A stretch of 64,000 nt of DNA from positions 1,203,002 to 1,267,001 of the forward strand of contig NC_087393.1 of NCBI RefSeq assembly GCF_963675165.1, given 5' to 3'. Shown here piece after piece: positions 33,010 through 44,472 of the stretch. This stretch comes from Halichondria panicea. Lineage: Eukaryota; Porifera; Demospongiae; Suberitida; Halichondriidae. Each line of letters opens with the position of its first letter. The stretch's first letter is position 1. The notes below the pieces were generated by a model that saw only the letters and a program-made list of their open reading frames with translations, made no database searches and had not been told where the DNA came from. Made by a program: the position numbers and the translations under genes.

Positions 33010-34825
33010 GTCTAGATCTAAGCAGGGGGATATTTACAGCACATCAACTATTACCCTGATTTGCATAACACTGATGTACTGAACCAGCTGCACTATATTG
33101 TAAGCGCTATTAAGCTAAAGAGCTAAATAAGAATTTGGAAATTGGAACGTTCGCAAGACAAGTTATGTAACCGTAACAATCAAACATAGCTCCGCCTGAT
33201 TTCTGGAAATGGATAATTTAGGCCCGAAATACGTTAATCTGAGAACGCCATAATTATTGTAGCACTACGAAACAGCTATATAGTCATTTTAGCTTTGAAA
33301 ATGAACGTTTCCAACATACCGTATAGCGGGTAATTTTCGTGGGCAAGCTGACCTCCACGAAATTTAAAGGTAGGCGTGGCTTACCGGAACGTAGGAATGC
33401 AGTGCAGGCCATGAGACTAAACGAAATTTTTACTCACGAAAACCACTGTTTTTCGAGTTGAACAAATTTTTTACCCCGCGAAAATTACCCGCTCTACGGT
33501 ATGTTTAGCTCCGAAAATGGACCTGACTCTAATAACACTCTCATCTATACACAGGACTAGCGGAGGTACTTCATATACACTCACCACCTTTATTAGTGTT
33601 GACCAAGTACGTGGTCCGCTAGCTGACGATTTGAGGCTTCTGAGCCATGCAAATCTGTTGTGAATAATTATAATAATTATTATACGGATTATTATTGCCA
33701 CCATTCGAATTTTTTATAGGCTTCAGAATTACCTAATATAATTTTATTATGTGGTGAAAACTCGAGTTTTAGTGGGATTACATGTTGCGCAATAATCTCC
33801 AGTATATATATACCAAAGGTAAGACAAACACCACTTACTTACACCACTTACTTACAATTGACTTCTGTTAATACTATAATTATCATTAATGTACTGGCAT
33901 TGTATGAATGACGTTCCACCAAAATAGTTAATTCTGTGGACACCACATTTCTCTCACCTATTCTACGGTCCTACCACACATGACTACATCTTTCAGACCA
34001 TGCAATAATTATGGCTGCCAAACACTCTACAAATTACTTTGCAATCTGATAGGCCAATTCTCTCCTGGAGGTCAGAACACTATAGAGCAAACATTACAGA
34101 CTCGCTCTGAGTATGTGGAGAAAGGGGAGGGAAAGTGAATCGTCTTACATTAGAAGGTCCACCATCGATACTAGAGACAGAAGTCTGCACCCATCCATCT
34201 GAGGAACATGCAGAAAGTAAAATTGAAATACAATAGACACTCCTGGATTGAACAGACCTTCCAGGAGTTGGCTTGTATAGGAGTGGGATCCTTGATGCCC
34301 ACAGCATTTTTAGCTTGCCCAACAAGCCAGCTGCTGCTCAGTAAGTCTCAAAAACAAAAGGAGGGGGTGGGGCCCACTCTTTCTGCACATGCGTAGATCT
34401 CTGATTGCGACTACCTCGTGGTTGATAACTCGTGTCAGGGCTAGTGAGAGAAACTCACCAGAGAATCCAATGGTGGCCAAGCAACTGGTGAGTGGATTGT
34501 TGTGTACTTATACACTCTAAAAATGATGTGTGGTTTTGACGCAAGTACTAGTCAGTCTAGTCTTTGGTCTAGTGCGTGACTATTGTGGCAACTATCAGGA
34601 AAAAAGGCAAGAAAAACGCACGTTTGCCACAATACTCTGGGTGAAAACCACACAGTCATCATTTATTAAGTATAGGGTAGTGTGTTTGTGTGTCTGTGTG
34701 TGTGTGTATACTGCTACAGCTGCTCAAGGATGAATCAAGTGCAAGTAAGAGCTTCTATAGGCTTCTAGTCATGTTTACATTGGATTTTAATTTGTGGATT
34801 TGCAAATAGCTTCGTTCTCAAGTTA
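33010..34825. other. Transposon-rich intergenic stretch
   Basis: Besides the element at 33317-33501, an inverted-repeat element lies at about 34517-34665 (AATGATGTGTGGTTTT with AAAACCACACAGTCATCATT; TATTGTGGCAA paired inside). No gene was recognised, and frames here are short and motif-free. Confidence 0.5.
33317..33501. mobile_element. MITE, TACCGTA-ended family, 185 bp
   Basis: Ends TACCGTATAGCGGGTAATTT and AATTACCCGCTCTACGGTA. The interior is rich in TTTTCG and CGAAA. The terminal TA may be the target site (Tc1/mariner-like). Confidence 0.88.
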
Positions 34826-35144
34826 GGCCACTCCAAACGAGACTGTAGTTTCCCGTCCAACTCACGCTTCTTGCTTTAGCTACCTCATTGATAGTCATTA
34901 TGGCCATTATTTCTCTAATTATCCAATGAAATATTGAAATTACTTTTTATTGTTCTTTGTTCTCCAAGCACATGATTAGCTGAATTTTTGTGGCTACTTA
35001 ATTAAATTCATTGATGACGGACCAATTTATTATGATTTCATAGTAATGAATAATATAGTAATGAATAATGATAATACTGCTCACATCCCGCTTATAATTT
35101 ACTAGAGTCTCTGACGGGAAACTACAGTCTCATTTGGAGTGGCC
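34826..35144. mobile_element. MITE, 319 bp, GGCCACTCC ends, 3-bp duplication TTA
   Basis: Ends GGCCACTCCAAACGAGACTG and CAGTCTCATTTGGAGTGGCC. TTA on both sides. The empty site AAGTTATGCC is at about 39527-39536. TTA duplications are typical of PIF/Harbinger elements. Confidence 0.92.
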
Positions 35145-35162
35145 TTATGCCTAGTTTTGCTT

Positions 35163-35540
35163 TAGTCTCGCGAGCAGACGTGGGAGGGAGGGACCGTCTG
35201 GTCACTATTGCAGCAATTCCATGGACCCCTGCCAGAGTGTTGGCAGTGCCAATCAGATTTGTCCACGTCATAATGGGCGGGTAACAGCATAAAATAAACG
35301 TGAAAAGAAGGATTATTGACTCTAGCAAAGGCTAATTTTAGTATTGAACCATACCTGGCTGCTCGGTACAAGGAGCTCAGACCAAGCAAGAGCTAGCTAG
35401 CTGCGAATGAAAATATTTGTCTATATGTAAATTTGGTTAATTAACAAATATCTTGCACGTGACTACATTCCTCAGTGCCATTGAATTGCTTGCAATAGTT
35501 ACCAGACGTTCCCTCTAGGACAAGTCTGCTCGCGAGACTA
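35163..35540. mobile_element. MITE, 378 bp, TAGTCTCGCGAGCAGAC ends, 9-bp duplication GTTTTGCTT
   Basis: Ends TAGTCTCGCGAGCAGAC and GTCTGCTCGCGAGACTA. GTTTTGCTT at 35154-35162 and 35541-35549. A single GTTTTGCTT remains in the empty copy at about 39538-39546. Confidence 0.95.
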
Positions 35541-35551
35541 GTTTTGCTTAC

Positions 35552-36485
35552 CGTAAGCGTTCTAATTATAGAACCAGCCTCGGTGAGGACGCCCTCTTTT
35601 ATAACACCCATATACTACCATATAAAATCAATTTTTTTGGTGCATTGTTTCTAGAAAAACTAGAGCACTAAAGTGCAAACCCTCGGCTGGTGACATAATT
35701 ATAAAGAAACCAGAAGACTGATATAATGCAGTGCATATAGTGATGCTGTTATCATCATCATGCATGACTTGCACAGCAACTCGGGAGCAATAAAACTAAA
35801 CTAGACTGGAGGCATGCTGAAACATTTGAGAACAGGTAGTACTATAGATAATATGCACTGTGGATTAGGATCACAGCAAAGAAGCCTGGATGGAGTCTCA
35901 GAGAAATATGGCTCCAGGTCCTGCATGGATCCCAGTCAGCTAAAGCAAGCTTTCTACTTTAGTGACCCTGTTCCATTGTTCCTGGTATATACAGCTTTCT
36001 ACTTTAGTGACCCTGTTCCATTGTTTCTGGACCTGGTACAGGATCACTTCAGTTATAAGTAACGCATGTGCAAGTTCTGTTCAAGCTACATTTTGCTCGC
36101 TTTTATTAGACAAAGAAGCTTTAACACCGAAAGCTGCCACTATTAGAAGTACTGACTTGTTATGTGGAGGCTACCCATGCTGTAAACGCAGTGCTAGAGC
36201 ATCCAGGTAAGCAGACCCAGTCACAAGCTTGTTCAAGCTTCTTAGCTTTTGCTCGACAAAGAAGCTTTAACATCACAATCTGTCACTATTTAAACCAAGA
36301 TATTGTTGTGTGAAGGCTATCCATGCTGTAAACGCAGTGCTGTGGCATCCAGGTGAGTAGATATACTCGTGACAAACAGACAAACAAACAAACAAACAAA
36401 CCAACAGACTACTATACCCGTGGCCGCCCACGCGCGCCTCAGATAATAATTATTTTTTACTGGTTCTATAATTAGAACGTTTACG
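35552..36485. mobile_element. Element, 934 bp, CGTAAGCGTTCTAATTATAG ends, 3-bp duplication TAC
   Basis: Ends CGTAAGCGTTCTAATTATAG and CTATAATTAGAACGTTTACG, flanked by TAC (35549-35551, 36486-36488). The second repeat copy reads GCTTACTTGGAATG without it. The interior has internal duplications (TTCTACTTTAGTGACCCTGT twice; GAAGCTTTAACA twice) and an (AAAC)n tract. A truncated inverted copy lies at about 40890-41506. Confidence 0.88.
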
Positions 36486-36720
36486 TACTTGGAATGCCAT
36501 TGCAGCCTTTTCAGAAGAGCACGTAGCCAAACTTGTTTACCGAGTGTTGCTACTCTACTTAGTAGTTAGCTCTGTACTAGAACGCTAGCTATTGGTAGCT
36601 GCAAGAGTGAGAAGAGAGCTGCAAGGCTCTCAGCACCTGTGGTGCTTTCATTTGTTTAGTGATAGTGACTGAATTATAGCATTTTGTGCTAATAAACTAA
36701 TTACTTGTAAAGCGCAAGCG

Positions 36721-37955
36721 GTTTGTCATTATCGGCACATTCTGCAGTCTGTATTCTGCAGCCATGCTAACTATTATTGCTGTTTTGCAGATGTCTCAAC
36801 TCCTATAGATCCTAGTGACAACACAAACCAGCGAGGTTGATGTCACTGACTACTGAATGTGCCGGCAGATACATGGCACTATCATGCATATATCGACTGA
36901 ACAGCAAGCACTCAAATAAACAAGTGAGTCAAATAGACAAGTGAACATTATTCATTTATTCTGCAACTGCATGCTAATGATCATTGTTGTTTTTGCAGCT
37001 CTAAGTGAAAACACAAATCAGCGAGATTGACGCTGCATGCGTGTGCATGGATGGAGGCGCGATGCAGATACACAGCACTTACAGTGATCGACTCAACAGT
37101 GCGTGCGGCATGTTGGACAAGTGAGGGAACATTATTCAGTATAATTATAATAGCCATGCAGTATATATCAGTGCATAATTATTTCACGCAGAAGCATATA
37201 AGGTTGGTGTAATAATTTTTGTAAATACTAAAAATGATCGTAAACTATTGCCTAACACCTCTAAATTATATTGACTATAATCATATCCTTTTTTCTCCCA
37301 GGCCTTGCAGCTGTAAGGGTCCGAGACTCCCCCCCCCCCTTGAGACCCCTAATCCAATTACCCAAGCCCCCTCCCCCCCTGAACACACAACATCATGTGA
37401 GCAAAACTATATTAATTGCTGAGTCAGGCAAGTTTCATACATTGAGTTCAAGTGAAATTTGTTACTAAAATTACTCGTTGCTATAGTTATTCAGAGAAGT
37501 CTGAAAGTAGGAGTGTATAGTTTCCCAGTAAGTAACCGTTGCCTCGACCGGCTTACTTGTTTTTGATGCTGCAAGCTGTTTTGAGTCATGGACAGTAGAA
37601 TCTCTCTTAGCTTCAGACATTCAGTCTGTGTGACTAGTAGTAGCCCACAAACTTATTGGAACTGCTTACAATCTCAAGGATAGCTTTAGCTGTGGTAAGG
37701 CTTGCAAAACCTCTTCTAGCCGCAAAATATGCTCTATTATATAGAGGTTTGGAATGAGGCTAAGAACTCACCTGGACCCCCCCCCCCCCCCAGTTACTCA
37801 GGTTAGAGTTGTGAGAAGTAGGTAGAGTGTCTTATGTCTGTGGTTTACCTTATAGTAGTAACTGTTTTGCCTCAGTCACACTTTTGTGGGTTTTGTTGCA
37901 GAGTGAGAAAATTATATTGTCTGTACTGTCATACAGTGCTAATTAGATTGTTAGA
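36721..37955. other. Intergenic, repeats only
   Basis: Contains partial duplications (AACACAAA(C/T)CAGCGAG(G/A)TTGA near 36820 and 37010) and poly-C runs near 37330 and 37780. No gene recognised. Confidence 0.5.
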
Positions 37956-38223
37956 CAGTAGAACCTCCATTATCCAGCCCTCCATTATCCGGCTTGGCAA
38001 TTTAATTTTTCAGAAAATGGGCGTGTCCCTTAAATGCACATGCGCTGTTACTATGGAGACAGGCCTGCTTATTGTCTGCGCATGCGTAGACAACCATGTG
38101 ACACTGCTGTTTATCAATAAAATGGATGGATCAAGGCGTGGTTTATCTATTCGATTATCCGGTGTATTCAGTTATCTGGCCTGCCTCTGGAACTAAGGTG
38201 TCCGGATAATTGAGGTTGTACTG
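37956..38223. mobile_element. MITE, pogo/Tigger-like ends
   Basis: Left end CAGTAGAACCTCCATTATCC and right end GGATAATTGAGGTTGTACTG pair, and TTATCCGG recurs inside. CAGT.GAACC..C ends are typical of pogo-type elements. The expected TA flanks are not present. Confidence 0.65.
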
Positions 38224-38640
38224 CAATACTTTAATTCTACCCTAAGAGCTTGCACTTTTATTAGGACCAAACTGAAGTGAATAATTTCGGCTACTTCTAC
38301 AAAAATATAAAGACAGAACCTAGTTGGATCGTCGCCCGGTTTCGGTGAAACTTAATGTACTTGAGAAAGAGTATGATGTAATGGAAGTTACTAACTGATT
38401 TGTAAAGAAATATTATAAGAAAGTCCCCCAGGAGGGAAACGTACCCATGCCTCATTATCATCTAATCTACTAAGCCACCACCCCAACCACTAAGCCACAC
38501 CTACTCTGTCCTCTTAGTCATCACATACATACAGTGGATTGCAGACTTGCAGTGCACTTGCAAAATAAAATTGCCAATGTAGTCATTATCTTCATTCTAG
38601 CCTTACATGTACATGTAAATACTCTAGGGCCAAACTGAAA

Positions 38641-38850
38641 TACCGTATAGCGGGTAATTTTCGGGGGACATAATATTCGTGGTTCAGCAATATTGAGACA
38701 TTTTGTGGGTAATATTTTCGTGGTTGCTGCTTGCACTGCAGGTAAAGGTAGGCAAGGTCGCTTCATTCGTGGGTAAAATATTCATAGTCAGAGCTCCAAC
38801 CATGAAAACCACGAATATTTTGCCCCACGGAAATTACCCGCTATACGGTA
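38641..38850. mobile_element. MITE, TACCGTA-ended family, 210 bp
   Basis: Ends TACCGTATAGCGGGTAATTT and AAATTACCCGCTATACGGTA, near-perfect. Interior carries ATATTCGTGG-type motifs. Confidence 0.9.
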
Positions 38851-38901
38851 GGTACCTACATGTATGGTAGCATTCTTATGTACATGTATCTGCATGAAGT
38901 A

Positions 38902-39052
38902 CGGAGGATTTAAGTTTGGTTGGCAGAAGTTAAAAGTTGAAGTGCAGTCAACCATGACCACTAAATACATTAGTAGGAAGAAACATACAGTGTGTGGTCA
39001 TGGTTGAGTGCACTTCAACTTTTAACTTTGGCCAACCAACCTGGAATCCTCT
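38902..39052. mobile_element. Inverted-repeat element, about 150 bp
   Basis: Arms contain AAGTTAAAAGTTGAAGTGCA and its inverse, TGCACTTCAACTTTTAACTT, with GTCAACCATGACCAC pairing inside. Short loop near 38965-38990. Confidence 0.82.
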
Positions 39053-39359
39053 GCACATTTCAGGAATGCTTGCAACGATTTAATTGACTTTACATGTAAG
39101 GCAGGGCTTGCCTAGAGATAGAGAGGTTCAAAGAGAATCTACTGAAAAAAATGATGGTTATCAGTTCAGTTTATTTTCTATACATGTTTCCTAGACGTAC
39201 AGTGGAACCCCTCTGTAACGGACACCTTAATTTGGGGAGCGATGTTTTGGCCATATTACAGAGTGCCTTTCTTTATTGAGGGGCTGTTTTATACACACGT
39301 GCAAGAGAGAGTACTCTTGCTTCGTGCAAGTTTAGGCTTAGAAATTATTATGCCTCGGT

Positions 39360-39690
39360 GCGCATGCGCAAGCGAGGTATACGGTAGTGTGTTTGTGTGT
39401 GTCTGTGTGTGTAGACCGCTACAGCTGCTCAAGGATGAATCAAGTGCAAGTAAGAGTTTCTATAGGCTTCTAGTCATGTTTACTTGGATTTTAATTCGTG
39501 GATTTGCAAAATAATGCTTCGTTCTCAAGTTATGCCTAGTTTTGCTTACTTGGAATGCCATTGCAGCCTTTTCAGAAGAGTCCGTAGCAAAACTTGTTCA
39601 CCGAGTGTTACTACTCTACTTAGTAGTTAGCTCTGCACTAGAACACTAGCTATTGGTAGCTGCAAGAGTGAGCAGAGAGCTACAAGGCTC
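39360..39690 (+). repeat. Second copy of the dispersed repeat, with empty insertion sites
   Basis: Direct repeat of parts of 34668-36720. It reads continuously through GTTCTCAAGTTATGCCTAGT and TTTGCTTACTTGGAATGCC, the points where the other copy carries three elements. Confidence 0.9.
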
Positions 39691-41541
39691 TGCTGACTTG
39701 CAGCCATTAATTTTAGACTTGAACTTTTGGCATCGATCGTTTTTAACAACAATCATGGTTGATCATTACCCACTATTCGGTTGATTGCATGCAGCAAAAT
39801 AAAAGATGTTCATCATGATAATAATAATCAATGTGTGTATAAAAGCTAGCTATTAGTAGTTTTATGTTATGTAGCTTTGGCACCTCCACCGAGGCATCAG
39901 CTGCTTTCATTCTATTGTGGTTTTGCTGTTGGGCAATTCTCTGTTGCATAGCTGCTTTATTAACAACATTGAACACAGTGTCTACCGTATTACTAGAATG
40001 TTTTGCGAGCATCAAAAATTTGCAAACTTTGCGATGGTTGATCAATTCGCAACAATAAAATCCGCAAAACCTAAGTTATTACTAGTAAATACACATGATC
40101 CTTGCCATACTGCTATATAACAAATATTCTCCGTCTCATTTTGAATAATTATTCCCACTGACACATGCATGCACGTCTGCAGACTCACGAAATAATAATG
40201 TATACTGGTACGTGCAACTGAGTCCCGTTCCTAGGACCAAGATCTGCAGCAGAAATCAAGAATGAAACTGGTGTGGACCGTCTCTCTTCCATTGTCTGAG
40301 CTCTGTGCATATAAGGTGAAACAAATTAAAACAGATATTACACTTTGCCCATGCGTATGCTAATCAATGGGGTACACAGGAAATAAGTGGTATGGGCAAA
40401 GTGTGTGTATCTCTATGAATTAAGTAAGTATAAGGGGTCTTTTCTGGGAAATTGTCGTTTTAGTTTTTCAGAATAAAAGCCTTTATGACATTAAGCTTTT
40501 GAAATTAAGAATTGCAGACTTAGTGAAGACTAGTGAACAATTTGTGCTAAAGCGTTTGGAGGAGAAGCAATTTTATTTTCGCTCATTTTGCTCTGAAGCA
40601 GAGATACAAGTATAAGTCGGATGTGGGTTAACTTTTGTGATGCAGCCTCTGCTCTTGTACTAGCCTCGATCCGTGTGCGGCCTTTTCTCGAGGTAAATGC
40701 ACAGCTGACCTCAAAATGTGTGTCTCTGTTTCTGAGCAAAAGTCTTTTCTGCTGATACTAAGGCGAATCCTGGAGTGTATAGACATCACCTAAGACTTTT
40801 GATTTATAGGTAGCTTCCAGTGTTACTTTGCCAAGTTGTGCGAACATATTTTGCATCACGTCCATAAATAGATTTTTTTCAGAACTATAAGACTTTTGCC
40901 TTTTCCAGTTTATTACCTGAGGCGCGCGTGGGCGGCCACGGGTATAGTAGTATGTTGGTCTGTTTGTTTGTTTGTCACAGGTATATCTACTCACCTGGAT
41001 GCCACAGCGCTGCGTTTACAGCATAGATAGCCTTCACACAACAATATCTTGATTTAAATAGTGGCAGATTTTGATGTTAAAGCTTCATTGTCGAGCAAAA
41101 GCTAAGAAGCTTGAACTTGCACGTTGGCAGCTAGCTAGCTACACGTGGCCTTGATTACGTAGTTGCAGCTGAAGTGATCCTTACCAAATATAATTATAGT
41201 AGAAAGCTAAAATTGTGACTGGTTGTTGGCTGACTCTGGATCCTATACTCCAGCCTGGCAGGAGCCATACCTCTTTAAGTCTAAGCTCCAGGCTTCTTTG
41301 CTGTCATCCCTGTCCACAGTGCATGTCTAATGTGACATGTACCACTCAATGTTTCAGTATGCCTCCAAGTCTGGTTTAGTTTTATTGCTCTTGAGTTGCT
41401 GTGCTAGTCATACATGCTACATGCACTGCATTATCACTCTTCTGGTTTCTTTATAATCATGTCACCAGCCGAGGGTTTGCACTTTAGTGCTCTAGTTTTT
41501 GGGCATTGTTCTATTTCCTCAACAATGCATAATATTATTGG
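39691..41541. other. Repeat-derived DNA including inverted copy of the 934-bp element
   Basis: A TACCGTATTACTA-ended remnant starts at 39983. From about 40890 to 41506 the sequence is an inverted, shortened copy of the 35552-36485 element (GAGGCGCGCGTGGGCGGCCA; GAGGGTTTGCACTTTAGTGC). No gene seen. Confidence 0.65.
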
Positions 41542-41746
41542 TACCGTACGGGTGGAAAATTTCAAGGGTGGAAATTTTTGTGCAATTCAATATTCTGTCT
41601 TATTTGGAAAATTTCGTGGAGTTAGGGTGTGGCAGTATCTCACATGCGTATACGAAGCCTTCCACGGGTTTTAATTTTCGTGTTCTGCAGCCACCCACGA
41701 AAAACGCGAAATTAAAAACACCTCGAAATCTTCTACCCGTACGGTA
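41542..41746. mobile_element. MITE, TACCGTACGGGT ends, 205 bp
   Basis: Ends TACCGTACGGGTGGAAAATT and CTTCTACCCGTACGGTA. Subfamily of the TACCGTA group. Confidence 0.85.
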
Positions 41747-42972
41747 TGTAATTTAAGAGAATTTAAGAGTCAGCACACCTTGCAAACATAACACACCTCC
41801 ACATAATTATTATTGGCTACATTTTTTTTTGGTCTACTACCATCGTACACGTACACGCGTCATTATTTGATACACCAAGCCAGGGTTTTATCTAGTATTA
41901 AAAGTATCATGGGAAGGTTTGGCAAAACAGTTGGCCACTCCCACATTCTTGACCACACCCTCTATTACATGCTTGTGCGTCACGTAGTTCTACATGTTGC
42001 ACGTAATGATGTCATTATTCTACAACATTTGGAGGGGGAAGGTTCACCCCTGCCCCCCCCCCCCACTAGATGAAACAAATGAGCGGCTTTTATATGGTCG
42101 GTGGTTTCACAGGACACATTTTTCATGGTATCATGGGATACATAACGATCACGTGCTACGAATGTTGTCAAGTGGTGATAGATAGTAGTTGTATCTATAA
42201 TTTGTATTACTGAGAAGCGTTGATTAGCCCACGCACGCTGGCCGGCTCGGTTGTTGGGTTGTGAGAGGAATCTTCCAATCTGATTCAGATTGGAAGGATC
42301 TTTGTATATACTTATGAACACCTATATATCGTGATGGCATTGTTGGACATGGTTGCTCAAGCATGGAAGATTCCTCTTACAACCCAACCATTGACGATTC
42401 CGACATATGTGTAAGAAGTGTAAATGGTCGAAGTGTTCTTCTTCAAATGTGCTTGTATTAACATGGAATAGCTGGTCGAGGGTCATGAACCACTGTGCTT
42501 TACGATCGCTTACGTATGGGTAAATATTTAAATTTACAAGGAGGCTGTCTCATTGAAGAAAATTTTATTCCTTTTATATGGTCAAAAGAGCATTCAAAGT
42601 CTCTTTGGTATACTAGTACCCCAGCGTAACTATAGTACCATAGTATCTAGGGATGACCCGTGGGTCACCCAAAGGTACACCCCAGCAGGTGTTTTTATTT
42701 TTATTAAACAAATTTATGCACACAGCAAAGGTAGTAGCTAATTCAAATCAGTTACCTACACAAAAACAATACACAACAACCTACAACAGAACATGTAAAT
42801 TACACTTAATTGATCTACAGTAACTGATATTTAAAGAACACAAGTGATATACCATCTGTGTCAAAACCTAATTTATTCCAGGCTGATATAGTATCCGGGA
42901 AGAAGGAAGATTTGAAGTTGTTAGATATTGCAAATGGGACCGAAAGCTGAGTTATTTGCTGTCATTTGGTCA
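41747..42972. other. Intergenic with an inverted repeat
   Basis: Inverted pair GTTGGGTTGTGAGAGGAATC and GATTCCTCTTACAACCCAAC at 42252-42392, with a smaller CCAATCTGATTCAGATTGG palindrome inside the left arm. No gene seen. Confidence 0.6.
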
Positions 42973-43568
42973 TCACTGCTCACTAAACAGCTGTCGTTTA
43001 GTCTCTGGTGGCTGGGTTGAGGGGTCGCCATGCTCAAAGACTTGCCGCTTTTCTAAAAGGCGTGGAGATGACCTGGTAGACATGGATGGTTTCTGCCTTT
43101 TGGACAAAACGCAGCTCCTGCAACAGCATAATTATGTCAATCTCAATTAAATATTTGTAAATGTGTATATCTATATTATGACATAAATATCGATGTCTAG
43201 CTGTACTATGATTTAAAGAAAGATTCTCACATTGTGAAGTCATCCATTTTGTATGCATTCATGTACTGCTGAATGGACACGTTGAATTCCAGAAGCTTCT
43301 CAATGAAGGCCTTCTTCTCTTCTTGAATATCTGGTACAGGCTGTTTGTGCAGCTCATAGATCTGTAGTGCTAATAAACACACATACTCTATCCTGCGTGT
43401 ATACACTTGCTAATGACGTGATTACAACACATTCCCTTTCTAGATATGCGTACATACATATAACTGTAAATCACCTTATCTGTTCCTCTTTGAGCCTTAA
43501 ACTCTACCAAGGAAGCCAAACCAGACTCCTTCAACATTCCAGCCAGCAATGGCACCAGCTTTCTTGCC
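42973..43568 (-). CDS. Unrecognised small helical protein, 3' exons
   Basis: Three phase-consistent exons: 43475 to about 43568, 43231-43361, 42973-43117. They read RKLVPLLAGMLKESGLASLV, then KQPVPDIQEEKKAFIEKLLE and FNVSIQQYMNAYKMDDFT, then a basic tail (SKRQKPSMSTRSSPRLLEKR) and stop. A short internal ATG at 43535-43537 would give 112 residues. More 5' coding sequence is likely, because the exon stays open upstream to about 43580. The mixed helical body plus Ser/Arg/Pro tail suggests a nuclear protein, but I do not recognise it. Confidence 0.5.
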
Positions 43569-44319
43569 ACGACTTTTAAGCATTAAAAGTGCGCTGAGGT
43601 ATAGAACTCTTCCAGGAAGAAGCAGAGAAAACGCAGCGTTTTTCAAAGCAAGTTTGCTGTCGGCATCAGATGTTACTATAGTTACTCCGGGTATGCAGAT
43701 ATTAAATTTGTTTATTCTCATTTGATTGTTTTCCTTCCGCATAAAATCCCTCGGCCTGGTATTCAGAAAGTAGCATGACTTCTTCTAATCATTGATCAAT
43801 CTGAGTGCCTGGAGTCGCCACTTGCCTCGAGGCAGCAATAATGTAGCCAAATTGCCATAATTAATTGATCACGCGTTTCAGACAAGAAGTCACGTTTACG
43901 TTTTGATACATGCACAGTATGTGTTCATGCCCGTTTGATACTCTCTTCTATTTATGGACTGTTAAGGTTGCAATATTAATATAATTTAAGCATGAGCAAC
44001 AAGCAATTGTAAGGCTACTAATTGCACAAGGCGTAGTCGGATGCTTGAGCTTGAACCCATAGCCAACCCAATGGAAAGTTTGGGGTGAGTTGGGGACGAT
44101 CACATAAGTGCTGGCCACAACTTTGACACTATATAGGGAGGTCTGAGTGTAGAACAATTGTTATGAGTGGTATCGCAATCTTGACGTACACATAATGCTT
44201 ACATGTACTCACTGCGGTGCCTTATCCTGGGTCCCACCCACCATCACCCCACTGATATGCACGTTACGCCCACGCCCACCCCCACCTAGGCTTCAACCAC
44301 CTTCCTTATTATAAACAAC
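43569..44319. other. No confident gene
   Basis: A minus-strand frame at 43948-44157 includes FHWVGYGFKLKHP, faintly like part of a ZU5 domain, without a continuing domain. Not accepted. Confidence 0.3.
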
Positions 44320-44472
44320 AGAGAGCAACTCTACAAGGAAAGTTTGTCAAATTATGATCAAATGCTAGTATTACAAGCTGAAATGCTTCAGAAATTTGGG
44401 CCACAAATCATCTGCATTGATGACACTCATATTGACCGACTATGTCAGACATTTCATCTCTTTCCTCGTTAG
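44320..44472 (+). pseudogene. Mutator-like transposase fragment (tentative)
   Basis: A 50-residue stretch ending at a stop at 44470 reads YKESLSNYDQMLVLQAEMLQ and KFGPQIICIDDTH. The pattern of a final helix followed by I-C-I/M-D-x-T-H resembles the first catalytic Asp region of animal MULE transposases. The rest of the protein is absent. Confidence 0.4.

Larger units (their letters stand above)
34668..36720 (+). repeat. Dispersed repeat copy carrying three later insertions
   Basis: The shared sequence starts near AGTGTGTTTGTGTGTCTGTG and GCTACAGCTGCTCAAGGATG, and ends in GGCATTGCAG-type sequence and CTAGCTATTGGTAGCTGCAA. The same sequence, uninterrupted, lies at about 39360-39690. This copy is interrupted at 34826-35144, 35163-35540 and 35552-36485. 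Confidence 0.85.
38224..39359. other. Intergenic with two MITEs
   Basis: A TACCGTA-family copy (38641-38850) and an inverted repeat (38902-39052) occupy much of it. A single pogo-like end (CAGTGGAACCCCTCTGTAAC) lies at 39200. Rest unassigned, no gene. Confidence 0.6.

Noticed and set aside
43948-44157. Possible ZU5-domain piece (YGFKLKHP)
   Set aside because: Only a few residues match and no continuing domain or neighbouring exon supports it.
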